From Spirulina subsalsa PCC 9445 (GTDB lineage Bacteria > Cyanobacteriota > Cyanobacteriia > Cyanobacteriales > Spirulinaceae), in contig NZ_JH980292.1 in NCBI RefSeq assembly GCF_000314005.1, positions 4,562,121 through 4,626,120 of the forward strand: 64,000 bases of DNA, given 5' to 3'. The notes beneath the pieces are model-generated. The model saw only the letters and a program-made list of their open reading frames with translations, did no database searches and was not told the origin of the DNA. This document shows positions 1 through 8,144 of the stretch, in pieces. The translations under genes were made by a program, and so were the position numbers. How positions within the stretch are numbered: position 1 is the stretch's first letter; every line of letters begins with the position of its first letter.

Positions 1-530
1 ACACGGGAGAAGATGGTTTTGAGGTGATGGTTGATGTGGCTGTGGGTCAAGAACTTTGGCAAGCCCTGACTGAGGCCGGGGTGACTCCTTGTGGTTTGGG
101 GGCGCGGGATACCCTCCGTTTAGAGGCCGGGATGGCTCTTTATGGACAGGATTTAGATGAAACGACCACGCCTTTAGAGGGGGGTTTAGGGTGGTTAGTT
201 CACTTAGAGAGTAAAGGGGACTTTTTAGGGCGATCGGTGTTGGAAACCCAAAAAAGTAACGGCATCCCTCGGCGTTTAGTGGGTCTGGAAATGACCGGGC
301 GTTATATTGCTCGCCATGGGTATCCGGTCATCTATGAGGGGGAATCGGTGGGAGAAGTGACCAGTGGGACACTCTCTCCGACTTTGGGAAAGGCGATCGC
401 CCTAGCTTATGTCCCTAAAGCTCTAAGCAAGCCGGGACAAGCCCTAGAAGTGGAAATTCGGGGCAAAACTTACCCCGCCCAAGTGGTGAAAAAGCCCTTT
501 TATCGTTCCCCTAATCGTCCCTCCAAGTAA
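1..530 (+). CDS. gcvT: Aminomethyltransferase (glycine cleavage T protein), C-terminal part
   Basis: GcvT takes the aminomethyl group from the lipoyl H protein and passes it to tetrahydrofolate in the glycine cleavage system, which in cyanobacteria handles photorespiratory glycine. The frame is open from base 3 and begins with the family motif TGEDGFEV, so the start and N-terminal half lie before the window. The visible part contains [18 protein letters not shown], the folate-site region typical of GcvT, and the C-terminal barrel ([18 protein letters not shown]). The stop is at 528-530. A palindrome and a strong hairpin follow within 80 bases. An internal GTG at 24 should not be taken as the start. 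Confidence 0.93.
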   Translation, partial: TGEDGFEVMVDVAVGQELWQALTEAGVTPCGLGARDTLRLEAGMALYGQDLDETTTPLEGGLGWLVHLESKGDFLGRSVLETQKSNGIPRRLVGLEMTGRYIARHGYPVIYEGESVGEVTSGTLSPTLGKAIALAYVPKALSKPGQALEVEIRGKTYPAQVVKKPFYRSPNRPSK

Positions 531-536
531 GCCATA

Positions 537-558
537 GGGGTAATTCATGAATTACCCC
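537..558. repeat. 22-bp perfect palindrome after gcvT
   Basis: GGGGTAATTCA is followed directly by its exact reverse complement. A near-identical copy with one central change lies at 59995-60016, also just after a stop codon. A shorter relative is near 23333-23352. It is either a small dispersed repeat or a bidirectional terminator stem. Confidence 0.7.
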
Positions 559-575
559 CACCCTCCACACCCCTA

Positions 576-610
576 GGGTAATATCCCACCCAATTAGGTG
601 GGATATTCCC
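576..610. terminator. Strong hairpin between gcvT and the DUF1232 gene
   Basis: GGGTAATATCCCACC at 576-590 pairs with GGTGGGATATTCCC at 597-610 around a short CAATTA loop. There is no long T-tract behind it, only CCGTTTTGGG, so it may be a weak terminator or a dispersed hairpin. Confidence 0.45.
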
Positions 611-669
611 TCTAACCGTTTTGGGTTGAATCTGTCACCATAAAGATCAAATCACTCAAGCCATGTCCT

Positions 670-990
670 ATGAAAAAGTTGGTTGAATCCTTTTACGTTT
701 GGTATCGCAAAACCCTACGGAACACCAAATATCGCTGGGTTCTCATTGGTGGTACTATTCTATATCTCATCAGTCCTATTGATATTTCCCCCGACTTTAT
801 CCCCATCATTGGCTGGATTGATGACGGGATTATTGCCACAGTTTTGGTCACGGAACTGACTCAATTAGTGCTGGAGAACCGGAAACGCCGCAAAGAGGGC
901 AATATGGCACAAGAGGAGGAAAGGGCGAAATCGGATTCAGAAGTCGTGGTGGATGTTGTGGCAGAACCTTCAACCTCTGCCAAAGTTTAA
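670..990 (+). CDS. DUF1232 (YkvA-type) small membrane protein
   Basis: This 106-residue protein has a hydrophobic segment at about residues 22-48 containing LYLISPIDISPDFIPIIGW, the signature of the DUF1232 family (YkvA-like). In that family a short hydrophobic hairpin carries a conserved SPxDxxPDxxP motif. The C-terminal third is charged and Lys/Glu rich (RKRRKEGNMAQEEE) and probably faces the cytoplasm. The biochemical role of the family is not settled. The gene stands alone: a hairpin separates it from gcvT, and a mobile element follows. The ATG at 670 begins MKKLVESFYVWYRKT, a typical family start. Confidence 0.85.
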   Translation: MKKLVESFYVWYRKTLRNTKYRWVLIGGTILYLISPIDISPDFIPIIGWIDDGIIATVLVTELTQLVLENRKRRKEGNMAQEEERAKSDSEVVVDVVAEPSTSAKV

Positions 991-1044
991 ACCCCTTGAG
1001 GGGTCGAAAAGTTTCCCTTTAACGGGAGACTAAACTAATTCCCC

Positions 1045-2443
1045 AGTAAAAAACCGGGTTTCGTGAACTACCCCACCCTGCCGTTGGCGAGGATGGGGCT
1101 TCCTGATTCAATGGGAACAGCATCTAGCAAAACCGAAATCTTGCCAGGTTGTCTTACGTTCCCTCCCCAGGCCGTATCGCTGGTTCCCAACGACAATATC
1201 CGCAAGGCTTCATTTTTAATGTTTTGTGCTGCATTAATATCGCGGTCATGGTGTGTGCCACAATTTTGACATTCCCATTGCCGAACTTCTAACGGCAAGC
1301 TATCCACTCGATTCAGGCAAACGTGACAAGTTTTTGAAGACGCAAAAAAGCGGTCAACTTCAATATAGGTTTTGCCTTCCCACTCGGCTTTGTATTTCAG
1401 CATTGTGGTAAACATTCCCCAACCCACATCACTAATTTTCTTGGCTAGTTTAGGGTTTTTTACCATCCCTTTGACGTTCAGATTTTCTACAGCAATCACT
1501 TGGTTTTCGTTAACTATCTTGCGGGATATTTTGTGGAGAAAGTCCTCACGACATCGGGCTATCTTACTATGAACTTTGGCGACTTTTTGTTTCGCCTTAG
1601 CTCGATTTTTACTACCTTTTTGTTTACGCGATAGCTTTTTTTGTTTGCGCTTGAGGTTATTTTGGTGTTTGGCAAAATGGCGGGGATTATCGTACTTAGA
1701 CCCATCGCTAGTAATCGCAAAATGAGTTAGTCCAACATCAATGCCAATAGCTTTACCCCTCAACCGATGGGCTAATGGCATCTTTACCGTCATCCACTAA
1801 CACTGAAGCATAGTATTTGCAGTCAGGATTTTTGGAAAAAAGAAACTGTTTTGATTGTCCCTTCAAGTTCCCGATGACGACGGCAATACACTAACCCAAT
1901 TTTTCCCGGTATTTTGAGATAGTCCCCTTCAAACTTAACGTTGGCAGGATAACTTAAAGACTGCCGACCATGCTTGGACTTGAAACGGGGTGACAGCGCC
2001 CGTTTCTCAAAAAAGTTTTTGTAGGCAGTAGAAAGATTAAGTGCAACCACCTGTAAGGATTGGGAGTAGGCATCTGTTAGCCAAGGATATTCCTTTTTTA
2101 GTTTAGGTAACAGGCTTTGAATGTATCCACGAGACAATCCTTTCCCCGTCTCGATATAGGTTTTTTGGCACAAGTCTAACGCCAAATTCCAATACCAACG
2201 ACAGCATCCGAACGCCTTAGCCAGGGATACTTTTTGCTCGTCAGTAGGATAGATACGATACTTGTACGCCTTATACATTATCGAGAACCGATTTTGCTGA
2301 CAACAGTATAACAGATTATCTAAGGATTTTATCCAAGGATTCGCTGTCGCTCAGTATATTACTGGGTTGCTATCCATCCCCTCCCTGCAAGCGAGGAAGG
2401 GGAATTCCGCAACATTTTTGTTAAAGAAACCCGGTTTTTTACT
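1045..2443 (-). mobile_element. IS200/IS605-type solitary tnpB element (IS1341-like) inside a palindrome
   Basis: A tnpB reading frame without tnpA is bracketed by an exact 18-bp inverted repeat, AGTAAAAAACCGGGTTTC at 1045-1062 and its complement at 2426-2443. Just inside are foldable ends: a CCCCA...TGGGG hairpin at about 1071-1098 (3' side of tnpB, where the omegaRNA-like right end normally lies) and CCCCTCC...GGAAGGGG at about 2379-2402 (left end). Subterminal hairpins without conventional terminal repeats are typical of the family, so the 18-bp arms probably belong to a palindromic target. The element is unlikely to be active because tnpB is frameshifted and tnpA is absent. Confidence 0.75.
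1068..2278 (-). pseudogene. tnpB: RNA-guided endonuclease TnpB, frameshifted
   Basis: Two minus-strand frames make one TnpB. The N-terminal part (1823-2278, MYKAYKYRIYPTDEQ, helix-turn-helix and wedge region) and the C-terminal part (1068-1793) read as consecutive segments. The RuvC residues are present: D in GIDVGLTHFA, E in VAVENLNVKGM and D in DRDINAAQN. The zinc ribbon CxxC...CxxC (CHVC, CQNC) is also intact. The frame is lost in an A6 run at 1836-1841: removing one base yields SKNPDCKYYASVLVDDGK, and a second shift near 1785 is then needed to enter MPLAHRLRGKAIGIDVG. TnpB normally cuts DNA guided by RNA from the element's right end. Here a full-length product would need two frame changes, so I call it a pseudogene. 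Confidence 0.85.
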
Positions 2444-2502
2444 ATTTCAGCCCCCCACTCCAACCCGAGAAAATGGGGGTGCAATACTCAATCCAATCTA
2501 GT

Positions 2503-3720
2503 TCACAGTCGGGTTTTTAACCAATCAACAATCGTCGGCGGTAAATCTCGCTGAACCTTCCCACTCACATACATCCCAATATGTCCCACTGGGAACGATT
2601 GCGCGGTGTAGTCTTTGGTTTTCACATACTGTTCTAACGCTAAAGAAGACTCCGGCGGCACTAAATGATCTTTCTCCGCATAGAGATTTAAAATCGGCAT
2701 AGTCAGGTTACTTAAATTCACCTGTTTATCCCCAATCATTACCTCCCCTTTAATCAACTTATTCCCTTGATAAAAGTCTTTCATGAATTGGCGATAAGTT
2801 TCTCCTGCTTGGTCTGGACTGTCAAAAATCCATTTTTCCATGCGCAGGAAATTCAAGATTTTATCCTCACTGTCCATAATTTCCGGGAAATCTAAATACT
2901 TCTGAATCCCTAACTGTCGCGGTTTCAACATTAGAAACTCTAAATTCAGATAATCTCCGGGAATATTACCCAAAGAATCCACCATCAAATCTACATCTAA
3001 CGCTTCCGCCCCTAATGTACAACCTCCCCGCATATTTAACAAACTATTGGGCATATTAAAATCTACTGGGGCAACCATGACAATCAGGTTTTTGACCTTC
3101 TCAGGATAGAGAGAACTATAACACAAGCTAAACGTTCCTCCCTGACAAACCCCCAAAAGATTTACTTTATCTAACTTGTTGGTTTCCCGGATAAAATCAA
3201 CGCAATTATTGATATAACCGTTGATATAATCATCTAAGGTTAACCAACGGTCAGCCCGTGTGGGGTAGCCCCAATCAATTAAATAAACATCTAAGCCCAA
3301 TTTTAACAAATTCGCCACAAGGGAACGATTTTCCTGTAAATCCACCATAAAGGGGCGATTCACAAGGGCGTAGACAATCAAAACCGGAACAGCCAAGGGC
3401 TTTTTAACAACAGGTTTAAAGCGATACAATGTGATTTTATCTTCCTGATAAACCACATCCTTGGGACTTGCGCCAATCTCAATATCTTCTTCCCGTAAAC
3501 GACTTAAGTTTTCAATTCCTTTAACTAACTTTTGCGTTAGTTCGGTGTATTCGTGGGTAGTATCTTCTAAACCCATTTGGGTTAAAAACGGTAACATAAT
3601 TCTGAGGACTCCTTGTAATAAATGCCAACATTCTGGAGAGAAGTGGGGCGGAAAATCCGCCACAGCAGGGGAGGGATAATCAGCCATTAAGGGATGAGCG
3701 TAGCCGTGGGAGGTGATCAT
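2503..3720 (-). CDS. phaC: Class III poly(3-hydroxybutyrate) synthase, PhaC subunit
   Basis: PhaC polymerises (R)-3-hydroxybutyryl-CoA into PHB at the granule surface, together with PhaE. The alpha/beta-hydrolase fold shows the lipase-box variant GVCQGG with nucleophile Cys192, Asp351 (AEKDHLVP) and His380 (VGHIGMY), numbered from the start chosen here. The 405-residue length fits class III enzymes, which are shorter than class I. I chose the ATG at 3718-3720 because AGGAGG lies a few bases upstream; an in-frame codon 11 residues earlier gives MKEEGHNSGG, which lacks family similarity. The gene follows phaE on the same strand after about 120 bases containing a dispersed palindromic repeat. 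Confidence 0.95.
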   Translation of the reverse strand: MITSHGYAHPLMADYPSPAVADFPPHFSPECWHLLQGVLRIMLPFLTQMGLEDTTHEYTELTQKLVKGIENLSRLREEDIEIGASPKDVVYQEDKITLYRFKPVVKKPLAVPVLIVYALVNRPFMVDLQENRSLVANLLKLGLDVYLIDWGYPTRADRWLTLDDYINGYINNCVDFIRETNKLDKVNLLGVCQGGTFSLCYSSLYPEKVKNLIVMVAPVDFNMPNSLLNMRGGCTLGAEALDVDLMVDSLGNIPGDYLNLEFLMLKPRQLGIQKYLDFPEIMDSEDKILNFLRMEKWIFDSPDQAGETYRQFMKDFYQGNKLIKGEVMIGDKQVNLSNLTMPILNLYAEKDHLVPPESSLALEQYVKTKDYTAQSFPVGHIGMYVSGKVQRDLPPTIVDWLKTRL

Positions 3721-3794
3721 TTTTCCTCCTGAATTATGTCCCTCTTCCTTCACTTGTGGTCATTTTTAACCAACCACACTTTTTGATGCGATTC

Positions 3795-3830
3795 GTAGGT
3801 TGGGTGTAGCGACAGCGAAACCCAACAAAT
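3795..3830. repeat. GTAGGTTGGGT palindromic dispersed repeat, copy 1
   Basis: GTAGGTTGGGT, a short GC-rich loop, then GCGAAACCCAACAAAT, in the phaE-phaC gap. Other copies are at 10052-10084, 10115-10151, 36641-36673 (inverted) and degenerate forms near 35496 and 42181. The GGTTGGGT and ACCCAACA arms can form a hairpin. Confidence 0.75.
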
Positions 3831-3841
3831 CCTAGGCGAAA

Positions 3842-4909
3842 TCAAGCATCAGTTCCTTTAGGCTTTTCTGCTTTATTCGTTGTCGCAGTTTTACTGTCTT
3901 TAGATGACAAAGTAACTTCTTTTTGCGCGTCCTTTTGTGCAAGGTCTTTTTTAAGTTGTTTTAGTTCTTTGCGCAGTTCATAGATAGTTTTGTGCATCTC
4001 GTCTACTTCACTGCGTAAGGGCATATTCATGCTTTTTAGGAACAATTCCATTAACTCTTGTTGTTCCAGTCGATAGGCACTTAAAGCATTTAAGAACGCG
4101 CCGCGAATTTTTAAGTTTTCCTCCTTACAAAATGCCTCACCAAAAACATCATCAGCAATTTCGCTCCAAACTTGTTGGAATTGCTTCCAAGTTTGAATAG
4201 CTTCGCCTTTTTCAGCGCGAGAAATCAAGTTTTGCATCAGAGATTCAAAGGAACGCACTTGAATATCTGCTAAAACTACCTGGTAGTTAATACTTGCTTG
4301 ATTGAGGTTTTTCCATGCGTCAAAACTGCGAACTAATTTGCCATTAAATTCTCGCGTCGGTCCGAGAATTGGACTTTGCATCAAGCTACCAAAGCTTTCT
4401 TCATAGAATAAGTTCCAGTAGAGGTTATTTAACTCAATCCAAGCGGAACTATTTCCCGTGGCGGCTTTGCCCATTGTACCTAGATGGAGTCCCATTGGAT
4501 CTAACCAAAGTTGGGTCACTTTCTGGACTTCTTGTAGATACAATTGCCACATTTGGGCAACATCTTGATTAATTTGTAGGTTGCCGTGGCTCACACTTTC
4601 GAGTTGTTCGCGCATTTTTTGGGCATACTGACTCATGGTTTTAGGCCAGTCGCCGCCGCTTTCGAGTTGGGGGAAAATATCTTTCCACGCATCAAAGGAG
4701 AGTTTAACGAAGCGCAGCCACAAGTCCTGATTTTCGAGATAACGATGGGTGAATTTATCGAGTTCTGGCTGAACATCTCCAAGGGGTTTGGCGGTGGAAA
4801 CGGTTCCCATAAAATCAAACCAGTTCCGCCAAACTTGGGTACTGGTTTCTGTCCAAGTATTAACCACTTCACTGGCCATATTATTCCAGTTTTTCGTGTT
4901 GTTGGTCAT
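3842..4909 (-). CDS. phaE: Class III PHA synthase subunit PhaE
   Basis: PhaE is the non-catalytic partner of class III PhaC and is needed for full polymerase activity. The product is about 355 residues from ATG 4907-4909, which has GAGGAAAACATT just before it; an upstream in-frame start adds 32 residues of repeat-like sequence and was rejected. It is rich in Trp and Gln, and helical, with WNNMASEVVNTWTETSTQVWRNW near the start, as in cyanobacterial PhaE. The C-terminal 55 residues form a Lys/Glu coiled coil (DEMHKTIYELRKELKQLKKD) followed by a charged tail. It is followed by phaC on the same strand, the usual cyanobacterial phaEC order. Confidence 0.93.
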   Translation of the reverse strand: MTNNTKNWNNMASEVVNTWTETSTQVWRNWFDFMGTVSTAKPLGDVQPELDKFTHRYLENQDLWLRFVKLSFDAWKDIFPQLESGGDWPKTMSQYAQKMREQLESVSHGNLQINQDVAQMWQLYLQEVQKVTQLWLDPMGLHLGTMGKAATGNSSAWIELNNLYWNLFYEESFGSLMQSPILGPTREFNGKLVRSFDAWKNLNQASINYQVVLADIQVRSFESLMQNLISRAEKGEAIQTWKQFQQVWSEIADDVFGEAFCKEENLKIRGAFLNALSAYRLEQQELMELFLKSMNMPLRSEVDEMHKTIYELRKELKQLKKDLAQKDAQKEVTLSSKDSKTATTNKAEKPKGTDA

Positions 4910-4992
4910 AATGTTTTCCTCGTTTTTTCTTAAAACAATTGCGTAGGAGGTGGGGGGGAGGGGGAACTGATAATTGATGATTATTCCCGATT

Positions 4993-5023
4993 CCCTAGGG
5001 CGCAAGCATTGCGCCCCTACACC
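4993..5023. repeat. 31-bp dispersed repeat with GGGCGCAA-GCA-TTGCGCCC stem
   Basis: The core GGGCGCAAGCATTGCGCCC is a perfect 8-bp stem with a 3-base loop, flanked by CCCTA and CCTACACC. An identical 31-bp copy is at 29937-29967. Both lie next to CCCGACTCCC-like heptamer sequence, so hairpin and heptamers may form one composite repeat. Confidence 0.8.
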
Positions 5024-5050
5024 GACTCCCCATTCCCTGTTCCCTATCCA

Positions 5051-5773
5051 TTAAGTATGATGTGCGCCATTAACGCGCAGGACTTCACCGGAGACGTAGC
5101 TACTGGCGACGGGGGAGAGGAGATAGGCAACGGCCCAAGCAATATCTTGAGGTTCTCCGAAGCGTCGGAAGGGGATTTCTGCGGTGATTTTGTCGCGCAC
5201 TTTGTCGGGGATGGCTTGGGTCATTTCGGTGTTGATGAATCCGGGGGCGATCGCATTGGCCCGCACACTATACCGCGCACATTCCCGCGCTAAGGATTTG
5301 ACGATGCCGATAACTCCCGCTTTGGTGGCGGCATAGTTGGCTTGTCCGGCATTCCCGCGATCGCCTGAAATGGAACTAATAGCGACAATGGATCCCCCAT
5401 TCTGCTCATACATCCCTTCAATAAAGGGCTGGATGGTGTTTTTAACGCCTTTTAAGTTAACGTTAATGACGGCATCCCAATCCGCATCGGTGAGTTTGGT
5501 AAAGAAGTTATCCCGCGTGATGCCTGCATTGGCCACCACCCCATAGACGGGGCCGAGTTTTTCGGTGATGGTTTGGGCGGCCGCCTGCATTGATTCTAAA
5601 CTGGTGACATCGGCTTCCACGGCTAAGGCTTTGCCGTCGTCGTCGGAAATCACAATGTCGGTATAAGCCACTTTTGCGCCTAATTCCAGCAACAAGTTGA
5701 CAATCGCTTTGCCAATCCCTCGATTTCCACCGGTTACGACGATGACTTTATCTTCTAATCCCAGAGATACCAT
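5051..5773 (-). CDS. phaB: Acetoacetyl-CoA reductase (NADPH)
   Basis: PhaB reduces acetoacetyl-CoA to (R)-3-hydroxybutyryl-CoA, the monomer for PhaEC. It is a classical short-chain dehydrogenase of 240 residues: cofactor motif TGGNRGIG at 14-21, NAG at 82-84 and the catalytic triad Ser134, Tyr147, Lys151 (YAATK). FabG proteins share this fold, but position between phaA and phaEC and the C-terminal VSGEVLRVNGAHHT argue for PhaB. GGAGC lies about 12 bases upstream of the ATG. The gene is 107 bases downstream of phaA, across a G/C-rich dispersed repeat, and probably shares its transcript. Confidence 0.9.
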   Translation of the reverse strand: MVSLGLEDKVIVVTGGNRGIGKAIVNLLLELGAKVAYTDIVISDDDGKALAVEADVTSLESMQAAAQTITEKLGPVYGVVANAGITRDNFFTKLTDADWDAVINVNLKGVKNTIQPFIEGMYEQNGGSIVAISSISGDRGNAGQANYAATKAGVIGIVKSLARECARYSVRANAIAPGFINTEMTQAIPDKVRDKITAEIPFRRFGEPQDIAWAVAYLLSPVASSYVSGEVLRVNGAHHT

Positions 5774-5807
5774 ATTAATTTTGCTCCTAAAATGATTACG
5801 GATTTAT

Positions 5808-5836
5808 CCCCCCTAGCCCCATCTTTGGGAGGGGGG
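5808..5836. repeat. CCCCCCTAGCCCC dispersed palindrome in the phaA-phaB gap
   Basis: CCCCCCTAGCCCC...TTTGGGAGGGGGG is an imperfect palindrome. A related copy in the opposite orientation is at 32959-32986, after the PBP1A gene. It may act as a stem in the phaAB transcript. Confidence 0.55.
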
Positions 5837-5880
5837 AATCATGCCCCCTCCGTTCCCTTGTGGGGAGGGGAGAGGGGGGT

Positions 5881-7071
5881 TTATAGTCGTTCTAAGGCGA
5901 TCGCAGTTCCGCCCCCGGTACCATGACACAAAGCCGCAATACCGCGTGTTTTATCCTGTTCCTGTAGGGCATTTAACAGCGTGACAACCACCCGCGCCCC
6001 CGATGCGCCGATGGGATGGCCAAGGGCGATCGCACCCCCATTCACATTCAACTGCTCATGAGGCACCCCCAGCAACTTGTTAAACAACAAATTACTCACC
6101 GCAAAAGCCTCGTTATTCTCAAACAAATCAAAATCCGCTATACCCATCCCCAGCTTATCCAGCAGCTTCTTCGTGGCATAAATCGGCACTTCCGGGAAAC
6201 GCCAACTTTCGCCCCCCGCCCAAGCACCCCCTAACACCTTCGCCAACGGTGTTAAGCCATAACGCTCTACAGCCTCCCCACTGGCAAGAATTAACGCCGC
6301 CGCCCCATCAGAGAGTTGGCTACAATTCCCCGCCGTTAACACCCCATCCGGCTTAAAGGCAGGGCGTAACTTCGCCAAACTTTCCAGCGTCGTCTCAGCA
6401 CGAATCCCCTCATCACTCTCCAGTAACTTGGTTTCCTTCTTCACCCGCACCTCTACCGGGGTAATTTCTCCCTTGAAAGCCCCTCGCGCTGTCGCTGCTG
6501 CCGCCCGTTGTTGGGAATAAGCCGCCACCTCATCCAGCGCCTCACGGGTAAAACCATGATCCGCCGCCAGACGTTCCGTTTGTTCTCCCATTCCTTCACC
6601 CGTCAGAGAATCCGTCAAACCGTCATAAATCAATAAATCCGTCAACGGTTCCGGCGCACCCAACAGGGTTTTATAGCCCCAACGCGCCCGGGCAGAAAGA
6701 GCAAAAGCCGTCTGAGACATAGATTCCATGCCCCCCGCTAACACCACATCCGCCTCCCCTGCCCGAATGGTAATCATCCCGTTATAAAGGGCCATCATCG
6801 CCGAGGAACAAACCATATCAATGGCGTAACCATCCACCGTCGGAGGAATCCCCGCCTTAATCGCCGCTTGACGGGGGAGCAATTGCCCATGTCCCCCTCG
6901 TAGGACATTGCCCATAATGTAGAGATCGAGGTTTTCTGGAGCAATGCCAGCCTTTTGGAGAGCAGCCGCCATTGCATAGCCTCCCAATTCGGTAGGCGCA
7001 AATCCCGACAAGCCACCCCCAAAACGACCTAACGGTGTACGAACTGCGGAGACAATATAAGTGTCAGTCAT
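5881..7071 (-). CDS. phaA: Acetyl-CoA acetyltransferase (beta-ketothiolase)
   Basis: PhaA condenses two acetyl-CoA to acetoacetyl-CoA, the first step of PHB synthesis. At 396 residues it has the normal thiolase length. The acylated nucleophile is Cys88 in DMVCSSAMMAL; His352 lies in GHPIGASG and the second Cys382 in CHGTGGG. AGGA is about 7 bases before the ATG. It is the most upstream of four collinear pha genes, and about 500 bases of AT-rich non-coding sequence lie before it, where the operon promoter should be. Thiolases of fatty-acid degradation are similar, but the gene order makes PhaA the best call. Confidence 0.93.
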   Translation of the reverse strand: MTDTYIVSAVRTPLGRFGGGLSGFAPTELGGYAMAAALQKAGIAPENLDLYIMGNVLRGGHGQLLPRQAAIKAGIPPTVDGYAIDMVCSSAMMALYNGMITIRAGEADVVLAGGMESMSQTAFALSARARWGYKTLLGAPEPLTDLLIYDGLTDSLTGEGMGEQTERLAADHGFTREALDEVAAYSQQRAAAATARGAFKGEITPVEVRVKKETKLLESDEGIRAETTLESLAKLRPAFKPDGVLTAGNCSQLSDGAAALILASGEAVERYGLTPLAKVLGGAWAGGESWRFPEVPIYATKKLLDKLGMGIADFDLFENNEAFAVSNLLFNKLLGVPHEQLNVNGGAIALGHPIGASGARVVVTLLNALQEQDKTRGIAALCHGTGGGTAIALERL

Positions 7072-7521
7072 GATAATCCTGCAAAATGATTGATTATCGA
7101 AGTCGAGAAAATTCTAGTTTTTTGAGTTTCTCCTTTGATTAAATACAATTACCAACCAGAGCAGGCTTGATCTTCCAATCAACCCACTAATCCTTTTACG
7201 GCTATTGTTTCAATCAAACAAGCCTTAAGATAACATTTAAAGATCCCCTCTCTCTCGTTTTTCGCAGGGTTAAAACAATTCTTTTCTTTTCTCAATATTT
7301 ATTCATGAACATTAAGGAAAAATGAAGGAGTTACGCAATAGAATTAAGTATAAAATACAACCCATTGGGATAGAATTAAACCGGATTTAATTCCGACCTT
7401 TAAAGTCGGATTTCTAAGGATATTTTATCCTAATTACTCGCCTCATGATAGGCTTGACAATATTTTCCGCGAACTCCTCCCGTAACATCTTGTTAAAAAA
7501 CGTAATTCTCGGATTTTCCGA
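7072..7521. other. AT-rich intergenic region upstream of phaA and the R-M regulator
   Basis: About 450 bases without a credible gene. It should contain the minus-strand phaA promoter. The only structure seen is a small TCCGAC...GTCGGA hairpin near 7392-7412 followed by TTTCT. No RNA gene was recognised. Confidence 0.5.
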
Positions 7522-7550
7522 ATACTATAGTCTGTAGACTGAGCGTCTCT
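7522..7550 (+). promoter_or_regulatory. C-box operator of the R-M controller gene
   Basis: ACTATAGTCTGTAGACTGAG lies 20-50 bases before the regulator ATG at 7571. It contains AGTC-TGTA-GACT (7529-7540), matching the AGTCC-GTGGACT-like centre of known C-boxes bound by restriction-modification controller proteins. Such operators autoregulate the C gene and the nuclease gene behind it. The match is by eye and binding is inferred. Confidence 0.65.
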
Positions 7551-7570
7551 ATATTTGAGATAATGCTGTT

Positions 7571-7810
7571 ATGACAAAAATTAATAACGCTTTGGGTCAA
7601 GTTCTGATTAAGTACAGAACATTGGCAAAAATTTCCCAAGAAGAGCTTGCTGACAGAGCAGGTATACACCGCACCTATGTTAGCCAGATAGAGCGCGGCT
7701 TGAAATCACCTACTTTATCGATTTTGTTTAAGATTTCAGAATCTTTAAACACAACTCCCAGTATTTTGCTGTCTGAAGTTGAACAGATATTAGATGACAT
7801 ACATCCTTAA
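7571..7810 (+). CDS. XRE-family controller (C) protein of a type II R-M system
   Basis: This 79-residue protein is almost entirely one Xre/Cro-type helix-turn-helix (LGQVLIKYRTLAKISQEELADRAGIHRTYVSQIERGLKSPTLS, split here between two helices and a recognition helix). Size and the ending SILFKISESLNTTPSILL match R-M controller proteins. It lies immediately behind a C-box and overlaps the next gene by 17 bases. C proteins dimerise on the C-box, first activating and then repressing their own promoter, which delays nuclease expression until methylation is complete. The local base composition is more AT-rich than the pha genes, which fits acquired DNA. Confidence 0.88.
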   Translation: MTKINNALGQVLIKYRTLAKISQEELADRAGIHRTYVSQIERGLKSPTLSILFKISESLNTTPSILLSEVEQILDDIHP

Positions 7811-8144
7811 ACCAAATTTTAATATTGACTGCGGCTTTAATTTGAATGGAAACCACATCAAGTCAGCCTTAGATCAAACTAATAGATTTTTAGAAACTAT
7901 CCCTTCAACTGTTTACAAGAACATTGATTATAAAACCACAAGCTCTATTGTGGGTTCTATGTTTTGTCACGCTATAGCAGATGTAGTAGGTGCAATAGTT
8001 AATCCTATCGAAAAAGGACATCCTGATATTATTCCCATCGCAGGAAAAGACGCATCAGAAGGAGAACTTCGTAATTATCCTGTAGGACTTGAGGTTAAAT
8101 GTACAGTCGGCAATATTCCTAAAGGTTCTAACTTGAGGGGCTGA
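7794..8144 (+). pseudogene. Type II restriction endonuclease, C-terminally truncated
   Basis: The 116-residue frame begins at an ATG inside the end of the controller gene, the usual C-R overlap. It carries GHPDIIP (Asp about residue 78) and LEVKCT about 20 residues later, which fits the PD...(D/E)xK nuclease core. It stops at KGSNLRG after the third catalytic residue, where such enzymes normally continue for 100 or more residues of core and specificity domain. The stop coincides with the 3' end of the convergent methylase gene (17-base overlap), so a deletion joining the nuclease middle to the methylase end is likely. The specificity cannot be read. An intact small nuclease is possible but less likely. 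Confidence 0.65.
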
